Assembly: GCA_021613535.1 (NCBI GenBank)
Contig: CP075494.1
Location: forward strand, 4,774,001 to 4,838,000
Direction of reading: 5' to 3'
Source: Adineta vaga
Taxonomy: Eukaryota; Rotifera
DNA length: 64,000 bases
A program made the translations under genes and the position numbers. Every line of letters starts with the position of its first letter. The stretch's first letter is position 1. The notes beneath the pieces are model-generated. The model saw only the letters and a list, made by a program, of their open reading frames with translations. It did no database searches and was not told where the DNA came from. Shown here piece after piece: positions 10,871 through 24,500 of the stretch.

Positions 10871-12422
10871 TTAGTGGCATGAACTTTTGTCAATAGTAAA
10901 TTTTTGCACACGATGGTTTCCACTATCAACCACGTATAAATTACCATCATGATCGAATGCTAAGTCAGAGGGACTATAAAGATGAGTCGACGACGATCCT
11001 GAGCCAGAACCACCTGCAATTATAGGCCCTGTTGCTGCTCCATTTTTCCATCGTGTTACACGATGATTATTTCTTTCAACCACATAGATATCACCTGATT
11101 GGTCAGTAATAGCAGAATATGGATCAAAAGGTGGGTTCAAATAAACATCTTTAGATCCTTCCACAGCGACATAGAATTTTGATAGGTTTTGTTTTAGCTC
11201 ATATACATGTTTGTTGTTTATGTTAACAGAGTAAATAGATCCCTTTTGATCAGCAAATAAAGAAGTTGTTTCATACATACTCGTACCAATTGTTGTCCAA
11301 TTACCTTGTGCCTTTGTCTGTTTCAACAGAGTTGATCCTGTTGACATTGCATACAGGGATCCTTCATCATCTATTGCCACACCAATAGGACTAGATGCGT
11401 TCAAAATAGTATCCGCTCGATATGCATTTTTTACCCATCTTTGAATTCTTCCATTACTATAATCAGTGACATATACTGTTTCAGCTTTATCCACAATAAT
11501 ATCTCGAGGACTGTTTAAATGGGTTCTTTCTTTTCCTTTTCCATTGCCACCGGCCACTATTTCACCTGTGGTTACATTTGGTTTCCATTTAACAACTCGG
11601 TCATTAAGTGTATCTGCTATATATATATTTTGATTATCGTCTATAAAAATGCCATTGGGACGATTCAATCGATTCAATGTCGATCCGGAAGTTAAATTAC
11701 CAGCCACAGTGATACCAACTTTAGACCATGTTGCTGTTGCACAAATACCGTCCTTAGGTCTTAGTGAGGAAGTTGTCGCTGAATAGAAATATTCAAAGAA
11801 AATTTAAGAGTTTCGAATAAGTGCCTCTTAAACCTACTTGTTGTATCAACAGATGTAGTCATTATTGTACTAGTAGCAGTGATGCTCGTTGTTTCAATTG
11901 TAGAGGATGTGGTTGTTGTTGTTGTATTTATCACTATTTGAAAGAAAGAAAGTGAAAATGTAAATCTGATTACATTTTCTCTACTTACTGTTTGATGGTG
12001 GACAAATTTGTTGATTAATCATTAACAATGGATAACAGACGGGAGCACTATGACATCGAGGATGATGCACACATATATGTTCAGGTTTGTCACAAGTGTC
12101 ATCGAGAGCCTTGCATGGAGTCAAACGAGAACAGCTCACCCAAAGAAAACCGCAAACACCAAAATCATCCGCGGCTGTCATAGGAAAACATCCACAAGCA
12201 CTATTGCTTGAACATTGACCATATAGTGATGTTCCATGACATGTTTGACTGTACACTGGCACTATTCAAAAAATACTCATCGATCAACGAAAGAAATGCT
12301 GTAAAATAATCAAACCTGAGAAGCTAAAATAACATACGAATTATTTTAGAGAGATATTGCAGAAAAAGCAATTTTTCTTACCTACAAAAAATGAAGAAAA
12401 GACAATAGATCCGTGCTATCAT
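10871..12422 (-). CDS. secreted Cys-rich, Thr-rich and NHL-repeat protein
   Basis: Five coding exons: 12422-12382, 12316-12323 (8 nt), 12261-11989, 11933-11838 and 11778-10871, giving 441 residues with all phases closing. Residues 1-22 form a signal peptide completed only when the 8-nt micro-exon is included (SFS). Residues 23-108 are a domain with about 14 cysteines (CHGTSLYGQC...CGCF...CKALDDTC...CHSAPVC). A mucin-like Thr/Ser linker follows, encoded mainly by the fourth exon. The C-terminal 300 residues are NHL repeats (GIFIDDNQNIYIADTLNDR, LAFDHDGNLYVVDSGNHR). It is probably an extracellular propeller protein. Its middle propeller blades are degenerate. Ligand unknown. Confidence 0.85.
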
Positions 12423-13637
12423 TGTCGCTTGATTTTGAAGAATAAAGAATCAAATTGAAAGCGCAATATAAATATATATTCTTAATGCGACACAGATGGC
12501 ATTTTAAATCTTATTTTTCGCATCATTGTCATCTATTAATGAAAAAATGAGAAACTTTCATTTGACTCATTCTTAATCTTTAGGCAAGGAAAATATGCAA
12601 AAATACTCTTATAAATATTTTATTTTGCTATGGTGTGATCTATAGCCAGTTTCAATTGACTAAATATCTATATTTGGATAAATAAAAAAATCTTGAGGGT
12701 GGGATGTGAATGTGGGTGCATGTGAGGGCGTAAGTATCATAAGGATACGTAAGCAACGTCCTCAACCTCAACTATGAAATAGAACATTTGAAAAATCCCA
12801 GGTGATCTCGCAAAACTTTTTATCAGCCATCAAAATAGTGGAAGTCTGAAAAATAAACTCGTACACACATCACGTTCAATATTCAAAGCTATCTACCAAA
12901 AAACAACATTCATCGTAGTACTGAACTTAACTACGCATACACTGTCTCCTCTTACAACTAAAATATATGCACCGTTTCACTATCACTTTAGAATTCAGAA
13001 TAAAATAAAATAACTTATATAAATTAAAACGGAAATCTACATAACGTGCTGAAAGCGAAAATTGTATTTCTACCTTTCTTCTAATTCTAGCAGTTTTATA
13101 CTCTACGTCCCAACTATTTAATAAGTCTTGAGCAAAGTTGGAACGCGTCATGTTTGCTTGACTCACTCTCATCTTGTAAGCGAGAGGTGTGTGAGTATCA
13201 GATTGTTTCTTTCTAGCTTCATCCACATCATAGCCTATCCACATGCACACGCAATATGGTTTAATGTCCGTCACATTTCTTTTCCAATGTGGAGAATAGT
13301 AAAATTAATATTTGATACTTCTAAACCAAAAATGTATTTGTTTTCGTATTGAATTTAAAAAGTTCGAAAAAGATTAATTTATTTCATGTTTTAAATTGAT
13401 TGCAAATAAGCTTTTATAGAAGAAGATAGAAATTTCAAATTATCAATGAGCTACGAAAATGACCATATATCTAATTGAAATTTTTCTTTTTTGACTATTT
13501 TTAAATCAGGTTATTACGATGTTCTAAGTAATTATATTTGTTTATTAGAGATGATAGATATTTTTCTTAATTCTTCAATCGTGATTAATGTCAATAAAGT
13601 AGAACGGTAGAAAAAAAAAGTTCTTAATTAAAACAAT
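12423..13637. other. intergenic
   Basis: About 1.2 kb with no supportable gene. It contains the promoter side of the secreted NHL gene and the 3' flank of the receptor gene. A G-rich stretch at about 12697-12732 has TGTGGG once and related variants but no tandem array. Confidence 0.5.
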
Positions 13638-16600
13638 TTATTCATTGGTTTGTGTTCCGTTTGTTACCACTTTATTAACGTCTTTCTTTGATCTATTTTT
13701 ATTTAACCATTTGGCAAATATTGTTGCTATCATTGTTTTTCGAAATTCGTTTGTGAATACACTTGAAGGGAGAACATAGAGAAGAAAACCAAGTACTTGA
13801 GGAGTATAGGAAAGAAGATAGGCAATGAGAAGTGTGTGTCGTTTCCAATCACTCAATTGAGAGCAAGCTAAAGTAAATGAGAGAACGGTTTGTGGGAGTC
13901 CAGAAAATACAATTATGATTGGAGTTATGTAGAGTTCTTTCTGTGCAAAAAATTGTTTTTTCAATATTTGCGTAAATATTGCTTTTTCGTTTTTTGTTCT
14001 TGCTCGACTACGAGCGGCGAAAATGATAAGAAAAGTAATAGAAATAATTTGAATGCTGAAAGGCATCAAATAATGCAATAATGTATTGATTCGATTATAG
14101 TTAGCTATAATATTTTGATTGAAATTAGTTACGCACAAGACGATAAGTGAATTTGGACTGCGAACCGTTTGATAAAAGAGAATCTCATGAATATGCATAC
14201 TAAAAAGGATAAGTAGAGTACTTAGACTGATACAGATTGCTATTCGCGAACTCTTTAGCACAGTTGAAGTTGGAAACAGAATCATAAGAAGACGATTAAC
14301 TGCAATCCAGCTGGTTATCCAATATGTGGAGCGAGTGTAGACAGAAAGAAAATAACTTAGTGTTTTACATGACATATTATTGATTCGTCCCAATGATCCT
14401 AATAGAACGTGGATAAATTTGAATAAGAGACAAAATAAACCACATTGATTAAGAATTGTGACAACAAGCAGATAGTTTCCAACACCAAACTTTCGTGGTT
14501 CAGCTCGTTTAAATGTGAGAAAAGAGCAGAAATTAGTAAAAAGACCGAGAATGAATAGACCCAATACCAGACTTATATAAATAGACTGAACAGTTGTAGT
14601 GTAGGAGATTAACAGGGAATCGAGAGTAAAGCCGAATGCTTGTAGACTGAATTCGCAGCGATAGCCTTCGTGACAGGACGGACAAAGACAGATAAAGTCA
14701 TTTGAATTTTTTACATCACCTTTGATACATTTTCCACCTGATAAACATAGATCACAATGATCTATAAACGGATCATGTACGAAACAGTGTACTCCCTTGT
14801 GTTCGGGTTGACATAAACATAGGTAATTTGAATCATAAAAACATATACGAGCCGTATCGTTTCGGCAGATATGATGATACTCAAAAACAGTAGGTATGCG
14901 AGATCTTTCTTCTAAAAAATAAAGAAATAGCAGAATGGGTTTGTCTATTTTTTCAGTTATTCGTGGATATTTTACCTTGAGAGAATAAATTTGAAACATG
15001 CGGACATTTTTCAGGTGTTGAGGTGATATTGATGTTACTTGCATTTTGTCTAAGGTAAAGAATAGAATACGTAGGAGATGTTATTTTGTCATAAGTCTTT
15101 AGAATTGCGATAGGTGGTACAATATTCTCTCCGTGATTGTATCGAACTGTTTGAGGTAACCCGTATAGAACTTGTTGATAAACTAAATGTAATATCATTG
15201 TTGGTAATGTAAAATCATAGAACTGAATGACACTAGATACAATTGATATTGATGTCATATTAATTTCTATACGAATAGCTATCTTTTCAAATTGACATCG
15301 ATCACCATAAAATTGTTTTGCGCATATACAAACAAAGGGATCTTCTCCACTTGGATCATTGGTTAGATGACAAGTTGAATCTAATCCACATGGATTTGTA
15401 TAGCATGCTTCATTTCTTATATGACAGCGAGATCCAAGTCGACCAAACGGACAAATACATAGAGGATAGTCCGAACCGGCAATCAAACCACGTTGGTTTG
15501 GTCGACAAATAGAATCAGAACTACAGTATATTGAACATTCCGAATGAAATTCTGTACAATTATCGCCACTGTAACCAGATTTACAAGAGCAATAGAATGA
15601 ATTATTACGGTTTAAAATTGGTTTACATAAAGAATTTGAGTTACATGGATTCTGAGTGCATGGATTAAATGTAGAGTTCCAGAACCATGATGGACATTTT
15701 AAGATAGTAGCCAAACGAAAAACGGGAAGATAATCAAAGTATATTAGGTAATGAAACGAACCTAGTTCGTTTATATGTGTATCGTTTATTGAATACATGT
15801 CGAAATGAACGGAATAAGGGTGAGGATCATTGATGTCAGTTCGATTGAAATATCGCCGTTGTTTATATTTCAGAGAATAATTTGATCGAGAATAAAGTAG
15901 ATGAAACCGTTGTTTGATAATGTTTTTTTTTTCCAATGAAGGATTAACATGAAATAAATGATGATCGATAATAATGTTTTCAAAACGCAGAGTAACGACA
16001 ACTTTTAATAATTTTGTCAAAAATACATTTGGAAACGTAATTAAATCAAGATGAGTTATAATGGATAAGCGATCCGAGAAAAATTCACATTGAAATCCAT
16101 AATACGCTGGTGGACAAATGCAAAGAGAACCCTTAGCAACTGGATGAAAAATAGGAAAACCTCTATTGCATATGTGCGACAATGAACTTATTAATCGTTC
16201 TGTATCTTGTAAAAATGTCTTTTTCTGATATATTTGCTGCTTATTATTAAAAATATTTTTTGTAATTAAATTCGATGGAAATTTTTGTGCAAAATATTCT
16301 TTTTCTTCTATTTTAACCAACTGATCAGGCTGTTTAGGAAAAAGCAATAAAATTAATGTTTGCTTGCTCTTCTTTCTTTCTCCATGCTTAGAAGTCCGAT
16401 AAAGAATTTTCTCTAACAGAGAATCATGTGGAGAACACCAATGTTCATCTTCTCCATCTGGACACTGGCGCTTTCCATTGCAACGAGCATTTTCTCTACA
16501 CGTTCCATCCAGACAGACAACATCTTCTGTTTCGAAGCACCATGATGCATTCTTGCTTCTGTGAGAACAGAGAAGTGAATTTGTGCATTTATGACTGTTC

Positions 16601-19105
16601 GCACATGCAAATGAATATGTCGTACATTGATCAGCACATCGTAAAGTATATCCAAGCATATTTTCCGTACAATCTTTGAAGGTATTCTTTTCATCGATAC
16701 CGCCGTAGCAATCTTCGATGCCGTCGCCAAGCTGTGTGAGATTAATACATGGTCGATATGTATAGATATCTTTTGGATTCGAAACAGAAGATCGATAGCA
16801 AGGATACTCGTAAGTAAAGTTACACAAATCAGGGAATGGTAATGTCGCATATCTTTCTTGACACTTTTTATTCCGTTCACTATTATCAGACCAGTATTCA
16901 GAAAGACCAAATTCATCACTGGCATCTGAACAATCCCATTCTCCATCACACACCCAACTTGCTTCGATACACTGACCGGTTCGACATCGAAATTGATTAT
17001 CGTGACAAATCCATGTTTGACATGCCATAGGATGCTCATCTATATGTGTCTGTTGTTCATCCCAGAAAGTATCACAATAATAAGGGAAAGGTATTACTGT
17101 TGATTGATGGTTATCATTACTCTCATCTTGATGATCTAGATATGTTAAATTGTGAATAGATGAATTGCCAATATAAGTTCGAAGCAGATGACATTCATTG
17201 TTATCATCATTTGCCATGCAATTAATTTTATACAACACACGACCATTACCTTTTAGGAATTTATCATAATTATTTGCACAAGATCGATGTTGATTTGGAT
17301 ATTGATTAGCAAACATCATGACAGGAAAACATGTTCTTTGCTCTGAAGAACATTGAAAACGATGTTTTTGAATCTTTTGACAATAGTTCGTGGCTGAGAG
17401 TAGATCATAAACTTCGTCACTATTATTCACACAATCGATTACCCCGTCACCAATTCGATATTGAGAGAAACATCCTCCTAATACACTACAAATATCTTGA
17501 AAAGCGTAGGGTCGACTATTAAAAGTTGATGAGTCATGCCAGCATGTTGCTGAAAATTGATTTGGCGATTTTGTATCCCGATGTTCTATGGGTACGGCAG
17601 CACAAATACTCGATTCAATCAAGAATCTATCAATCAGTTCATAAGTATAAATGAATTGATGCATGTCAGCGAAAGTCTTGTTAACGCGAAATCCTCTACA
17701 CCGTATAGTTCCGACAAATAGAACAAAATTCGGCGATGGATTACTCCATCTTTGATTCCAGTCATACCCATGCGCGAGCCATGGTCGTATAATACCATTT
17801 CGCGGATATAAGTACATCTTATTAGGCAAACATACTTCGTGCATCAATGTGATACAGTTCGAGCCATTACAAGGACATCTAGCTTCTGCACCTTTTGACA
17901 AAGCACACCGAATCAAATACATACATATATTGGTATTAGAAGAAAAATCTATTGATCTATCTCGATAACCTTCCCATACACAAAGACCATCTGGTTTTGT
18001 CCACAATGCCATATCAGCAGCTGTTTCACATATGTAACTGTATTCTCGCATGGTGTAACAACCTGGCTCTTTTGAAGAAAACTTTTGATACACATGACGA
18101 GCGAACGTGTTGATACATTGCCCATCTCCACATGACCATAAACTAGATATACATTTATGATCATCACAATCAATGGTCAATGGATGAAAAGGACAAAAAT
18201 CACCCAATCCAGCATCCATTTCGTCGCTCCAGTCCATACAATCTCGTTGACCTATTTAAAAGCGTTTACTGAATGTTAAATCAACTTGATTGAAAAACAT
18301 GTTTATCTTAATTATCTCAACAATGAAATTAAATTTTACCGTATTAAGATTGCAATTTTTGCTTGAAATGTTTTAAACAATTCTCTCATTGAAAAAAAGT
18401 TTGTTATTAATCTGACTTACCATCAATCCAATACTCTTGCGGTATACACATTCCGTTAACACATCGGTATTCATCATCTTCACATTCATTAAATTCTAAT
18501 TTGTCACAATTCTCTTCGTCGATTCCATCAATACAATTCTGAGCTCCATCACAAATATTTCTCCAGTCGAGACATAATAAACCATAGTTACACTTGAGAG
18601 TTGTATAGCATACAATCTTGCCCCATGCTTGGTGATCTTTTCTATTATGTAACTCTCGAAATAAATGTTCTATAGACTCACTAACTGGTGAGATCTTGAA
18701 CACCATTTGATATTCGCAATTTTTGCCGAAAGATCCTGGTTTTGTACAACTACACAAAAATTCGTTTTCATCGTACTTGTTCGAACGGTTGTAAAATATG
18801 CGTGCATAATTATCTACTTTTTCTACACTTGAACTCCACGCGAGAATTTTCCAAGGTGAAATATTTTCAGCAAGTAGATCAGTAAATTTTCATTTCTCCC
18901 CATCTGAACAATTAATAGATTCTGAAGACATGGATATAACATCGCCTGGTCGTACACAGTATTTAATAGTTACATTTTGGGTGTAATAGATACAATCAAA
19001 TTCTTCTAATCCAATGCTGCTTTCAGTATTATAAAGAAGTACCATTGTATCTGTAGCACTAGCTATCATTGTGTATAATAGAAGATTGACAATTCGTTCA
19101 TACAT
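13638..19105 (-). CDS. giant LDLa/EGF/7TM receptor, with one in-frame stop
   Basis: Three exons (19105-18421, 18251-14976, 14911-13638) join in phase to 1744 codons. The N-terminus is hydrophobic (signal peptide). Then come several LDL-receptor class A modules (CDGAQNCIDGIDEENC; DGQRDCMDWSDEMD across the first splice; CDGEWDCSDASDE; CNGKRQCPDGEDEHWC). Next are at least five EGF-like modules (CSCKSGYSGDNC, CICPFGRLGSRC, CICAKQFYGDRC, CLCPSCHEGYRC). The C-terminal ~330 residues hold seven membrane segments of rhodopsin-like layout, with AVNRLLM where DRY normally sits. This is an adhesion-style surface receptor architecture. Codon 72 (18892-18890) is TGA in an otherwise open frame that continues with family-like sequence (SPWKILAWSSS), so this copy is either nonsense-mutated, misassembled or read through. 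Confidence 0.8.
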
Positions 19106-20450
19106 CTTTGGTTAATCAATTGATATTATCGCCTGACTATTATTCTAATCGTGTAAAAAATATGTTTCATCTATTAAAGAATATTTGTTGAATGGTATTA
19201 AATAATTCTCACAAAGAACATCATTTGTGCACGTTCAAAGTCAATATTATCATTCGTGCTTTTTTTAAATGCTAGTTGAATTTGTCTTTATCTATCCGTT
19301 CTACCTGTCAAGGATGTTAATGAATTTCTGTGTACATCACATTTGAGTAATTTCAAAATCAATACTGTAGAAAATGAACAAATATCATTATTAGTCATTT
19401 TACATTAAATTGTAAAATTTGTTGTTTTGCATCTATTTTAATACAAATTGTTTATAAAGCCTTTTATTTTTTAAGAGTGTGAATGTGGAATGAAGAGGCC
19501 ACCTCCTACCTCATCCATCCTCAAGTAGGGTCGGGCGGGATTACCCCAATCCCTACTTTTGTCCCGAATTCCGCTCTCGATCTCGAAAGAATATTTAATA
19601 AAGATCGGGATCGGGATGGATTCTTTTTCGTAAGACCGGAACCTGGATAAAAAATGCTGATTCCGCCGGATCCTATCCACAAGATAGTATCAAAGCTAAC
19701 GTCAAGAAATCGTACTCTTGATAAATAATGAAATTAGACAAATTATTCTTCATCAACATTACGTACTATATAGTAATACTGAATAAACAACAAAATCATT
19801 TTATTTTCTACAAATTGGGAGGGAACTATTATGTTAAATCGCCAATGTTGCTTAGGCACATCTCCACTTCTGCAAGGTATATTCGTGAGTGTTCTTACAG
19901 ACGCTCATTAGTTGTGATCATCACTTTGTGACTAATAATCAATAACGACAACATCAATGCAGATGGTTGAACAGACAGTATCACTTTTTGGATATACCTC
20001 AATCGTGTCTGTTATTCTGATAGTAATAGCTCTTCTACTCTGAGTGCTATAAAAAAACTGATTGATTTCCTCCGAAAATCATATATCATTCTACTCAGGG
20101 TCAATTATTTCAGTAGCCATTATGGTAGTATGAGTAAGTGAAAGAAATACAACGTTTGTTTTTAGATTAAAGATACTTATTGATGTGTATGACGTCGTTT
20201 TTTTATGAATTATTATAGTACTTATCCAAAAACTCAATTAAATTCATTCTTGAATCGTCATTTCGATGATATTATATGACGTATTATAGTTTACAAGTTT
20301 GGTGCATCATAACTACTCATGGATGAAACAGAACATGAATATAAACGTCACTCTACATCTATACGTCATCGCTAAATACAGAATAGTAGTCATGCGTCAA
20401 TAACTTATTTTACGTATCTATCTGTGTGTCATGAGGGGACAAAACTTATG
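19106..20450. other. intergenic with a GC-rich patch
   Basis: No gene seen. A block at about 19476-19685 is strikingly GC-rich compared with its surroundings and carries repeated CGGGAT/GATCGGG words, and an open minus frame (19471-19680) that matches nothing I know. The rest is AT-rich. Confidence 0.5.
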
Positions 20451-20458
20451 TATATAAG
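20451..20458 (+). promoter_or_regulatory. TATA box of small Gly/Tyr-rich gene
   Basis: TATATAAG lies 60 nt upstream of the ATG at 20518, which leaves a short 5' UTR of roughly 30-40 nt if initiation is about 30 nt downstream. Confidence 0.6.
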
Positions 20459-20517
20459 TGCCGATTAAAACTTGTTTTATTCATATATTGTAAGTAAACA
20501 TTTAATTCGATTCAAAC

Positions 20518-20804
20518 ATGTACGGTTTAAACGCTTATCGTAATCCAGCTGTTATCAATGAATTACTTTCGGATTTATGGATTGAACAGAATGTTCCTGG
20601 TGGATTAAGTAGTAAGTGAATACATTTAATCTATTGTATTCATCAATACATATATCTCATATTCTAGGTCCTCTTGGTCAAACCTTGGATAATATGATGG
20701 GTGGAAATCCTAATCCAACTCTTGGTCAACGATATGGGTCTATGACTGGTTATAGATATGGAACATATTATCGTCCGGTTTATGGCTATCAATACATTCG
20801 ATAA
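20518..20804 (+). CDS. small Gly/Tyr-rich protein of unknown function
   Basis: Two exons (20518-20611 and 20668-20804) with a 56-nt GT-AG intron, phase 1 on both sides, give 76 residues. The first half is a short amphipathic segment (NEXLLSDLWIEQ type). The second is rich in Gly, Tyr, Asn and Arg (QRYGSMTGYRYGTYYRPVYG) and looks disordered or structural. There is no signal peptide or cysteine. A TATA box, a clean intron and an AATAAA signal at 20815-20820 make it look like a compact, probably strongly expressed gene. I do not recognise the family. Confidence 0.7.
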
Positions 20805-22020
20805 ATTTGTATATAATAAATTTTTCTTGTAAATAATAAACTGATTGCATTCTGTATCATGATTCCATAATTATGTTTATTTATCTTTGTCTTATTGGTG
20901 GAGAGAAAATATGAGTATCGATTATTAATGATTTTATGAAAAAATGAAAATTCATTGATTGAAAGTTGATATAATTAGATTGTTCTACTACACAAACCAA
21001 AAGAGATGAATAAATACTACTATAGATAACGACTGAAATCATTCATGTATCTAAATAAAGCCTGCCACGGTAATCTAGTCTACTGTGTGATGTACGATAT
21101 TGAGTTATCCATAGATGAGAGATAAATGTCAAGGAAATTTCTTCTTGTAAGAAGCATCTTGCGGGTGTAAGTGTCGTTGCGAGTGGTATGGCTCTAAGTG
21201 ATAGGATACTAAAGAGTATGTGATATTAGGCCACACCTACACCATCTTAAAATCAAGTGAATAAATGTTACTTCAACTTATCATCGAAAATTTTATTGCT
21301 ATTTAATAGTTTTGATGCAAAACATTTTGCAATACACGAGATAATATCTATGAATATTCAACGATATTTGACAAAACTTCTATGATACTGATTATGTTTC
21401 ATTTTCAAATAAATGATTTTTCATCCAAATCAGTACCAAGCTTGATTTTGATTATTATCGATATATCAGTGTCGTAATATTCGTAAATATTAAAACTTTC
21501 TCTCTTTCATATTGTAGGATTAGCTACTAGCAACAGCAATAAACAAATATTGTGATAAGATTGAAAGATATGTAAAATAATCTTTCCGAAAAAAATGATG
21601 AGTCACCCATATCGATAACAAAGCAACTTGCCAATCAGCTTGAATAAAAATAAATTTCTATTTCTATAAACTCTCAAAAAGTACACTTTCATTATCTATA
21701 TTAAAAGATTTATTTTTGAGTGAATTTTTCAAAGATGTCGCCATACATATATGACTATAGAACAGAAAAACATTTTGTTAGATAATATATTTTAATACAA
21801 AAATGAAAGAAATTTGAGAAGCAAAGTTTTCAATATGTAATATAAGTACATATGTCAACTTACTGCTTCCTCGATTAGTAACTCAAATATTTAATTTTTA
21901 TCCATATAAAAAGATATCAATCATAGACTGCAGTATAGTCTGCTGTTGAAAAGTTCTTTTGTATAAATCATAAACATAGAAACAAATATTATATTGAGAT
22001 ATTGATATACAGTATTCATC
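20805..22020. other. intergenic
   Basis: 1.2 kb, AT-rich. It starts with the AATAAA polyadenylation signal (20815-20820) of the preceding gene and ends with the astacin promoter region. No gene seen. Confidence 0.5.
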
Positions 22021-24500
22021 ATGTATATTTTCTGTTCAATACATCTAATTATAATGATTGGTGTGATTGTTTTCGTTGAAATTCATGGATATCCAACTGA
22101 AAAAGTTCGTCTATTTCTTCGATAGAAACTCTTCAAAAAGTGAACATAAACTTTGTTTTTTGTTTTCGAAAAGGAAATGTTGAGAAAACCATACGAAAAT
22201 CGTAAGTTCAATATACCATTTCCTTGAAAACTAAGCTAATTAACTCTCCGTATTTTAGCTGATTTAATTGAAGGTGATATGCTTTTTCATCCTTCACCTG
22301 AATCAATGTCTGTAAGTGAATTTGTATGAATTCTTCAGAGAAGTATTTCTATATTTATTTTTCAACCATCAAGCGTGGAGTTGCACAACGAGGGAATGGA
22401 GTTGCTTGGACAAATGGAATCGTACCGTATGAGTTTCAATCAGAATATAGTAATTATATCTATATTATTCATTAACTCAAAAAACTACCATATCTATTTT
22501 AGCATCTGAACAACAAGCATTTATTGTTGCTGCAATGCGAAAATTAGAACATTTAGTCGCTATCAACAATGTCGTATGCATTCAATTCCGACCAAAACGT
22601 TCAACTGATCGATATTACATCTATATTGCCAAGACAAGTGGTTGTTCATCCTATGTAAATGTTTAATATTATATTATATTCAACTATGATATCATTTTAG
22701 GTTGGACAAAGTATTCATGGCATGTCACTTCATACAGTTTCATTAGAATATCCGGGATGCTTTTTTGACGGCATCGTTATGCATGAATTATTACATACAT
22801 TAGGTAACATATTGTACTGTTGTATTGGTGTCGAATTAACAATAATATCTACTTGGATATTTTTAGGCTTCTATCATGAACAATCACGACCTGATCGTGA
22901 TAATTATGTAAGAGTTCTGTATGAAAACATACCCATAGGTAAAATGAATTATTTTGTGATTTTTTCTAACAAAGAAATCATCTCTTTTTTTTTACAGATA
23001 ATCAGCATAATTTTGAAAAATACGACGATACATTCGTAGATACTTTAAATACATCCTATGATTACTCATCTATAATGCATTATAGAAAAGATGCTTTTTC
23101 TTCTAATGGTCTTCCAACTATCGAACCACTGCAATCCAATGTTACTATTGGTCAACGAGCTAATTTGAGTTCAATTGATATACACGAAGTACGATTTTTA
23201 TATAATTGTTCAGCAGTTGGTGTAACATTACCAGAAATTCATACTACAACAACACGTAAGTTTACTGATGATACATCTACAGGAATTTAACATTTCATTA
23301 CGATTGAATAGCAAATTTGTATCCAGTCAATACAACTATCTCATCAGCATGGACATCAAATAGTCAAAAATTTATTCGTCTTAACGGTTCGACATCCTAT
23401 AATTATTATGAAGCATATCGAGTTACTGTACCTATCAATGGTTCTTATATATTTACAAGCGAAAGTATGATTGATACATATGGTTACTTGTATTTGGATA
23501 GTTTCTTACCAAATTTCATCACACATAATTTAATTGCAAGCGATGACGATAGTGGTGATAACAGTGAATTTCAATTTACAATTTATCTTCACTCTAATGT
23601 GACATATATTTTGGTTGCAACGACATACAACGAACATACTACTGGAGAATTTAGTGTGATTATTTCTGGTTTGACAAAGGTAAATATTGCTCCGATTGAT
23701 AATACAACGGTAACATTGATGACCAATGTCACACCACCCAGTAAGTGAATATACATATTTTTATTATCGTTTTTTTAGGTATTAATTTTTCACTTTCTTC
23801 GTACTCGTAGGATTTACTACTACTACAACTCCAAATAGTGTTGAATCGTATTATCACAGTGCACTAACTGTTAATTCTTTAGTCTATAATCGAGAAGATA
23901 CCGTTCGTACATACTATTACGAAGCAATTCAAATAAATGTGCCTATTAGTGGTACATACAATTTTAACAGTGTTAGCAATATTGATACATATGGCTATCT
24001 ATACAGAAGTTATTTTGATCCGAAAAACACTGTAGCTAATCTTCTTACTAACGATGATGATAGTGGTGGCGACAGCCAATTCTTAATTTCATACACATTA
24101 TATCCTTTCATTAATTACATTTTAATCACTACTACATTCAATTCCAGTACAAAAGGAGCCTTTTCAATTAGAGGAACCGGTCCAGCTGCAGTTATTTTTC
24201 GTCGTATTAATACGATTGGAATAACTTCTACGACTAGTCGACCATTATCTACGACTAGTAAGTATCCTTAAGAAATAAGATATCTTAAATCGAGATAAGG
24301 AATATTTTCAGTAATTTCTAAATTTTCAATTTTGTTCAGTTATAACTTGATTTTGAAGAGTATATAAATCAACGAAATTCAATGATTTTATATTTTTATG
24401 TTTAGCATCTGCATCAAATCAATTGAATACGATTATGATATATTTTATCGGTCAGTGGTTGACTTTATATCTCATTCAATATGTTATCATCGTTGTGTAA
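22021..24500 (+). CDS. astacin-family metalloprotease with two C-terminal beta repeats and hydrophobic tail
   Basis: Eleven exons with phases that all close: 22021-22104, 22174-22201, 22259-22311, 22374-22449, 22503-22654, 22701-22803, 22867-22938, 22998-23255, 23312-23740, 23811-24257, 24406-24500; 598 residues. Signal peptide at 1-24, then a short prodomain with NPDLIEGDM. The catalytic domain has the M12A zinc motif [19 protein letters not shown] (about 159-177, split by the sixth intron) and the Met-turn [10 protein letters not shown]. Two ~145-residue repeats follow, each with DTYGYLY and L.SDDDSG, resembling pre-peptidase C-terminal (PPC) domains. The last exon encodes a hydrophobic end with almost no tail, suggesting a GPI anchor. 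Predicted role: extracellular or surface-anchored protein digestion. All catalytic residues are present. Confidence 0.9.

Noticed and set aside
12697-12732. G-rich stretch with TGTGGG, the bdelloid telomere unit
   Set aside because: Only a single exact unit with variants, no tandem array; not enough for an interstitial telomere.
16413-17039. Long minus-strand ORF of 208 codons overlapping the receptor exon
   Set aside because: It is an out-of-frame shadow of the Cys-rich receptor sequence; no domain of its own.
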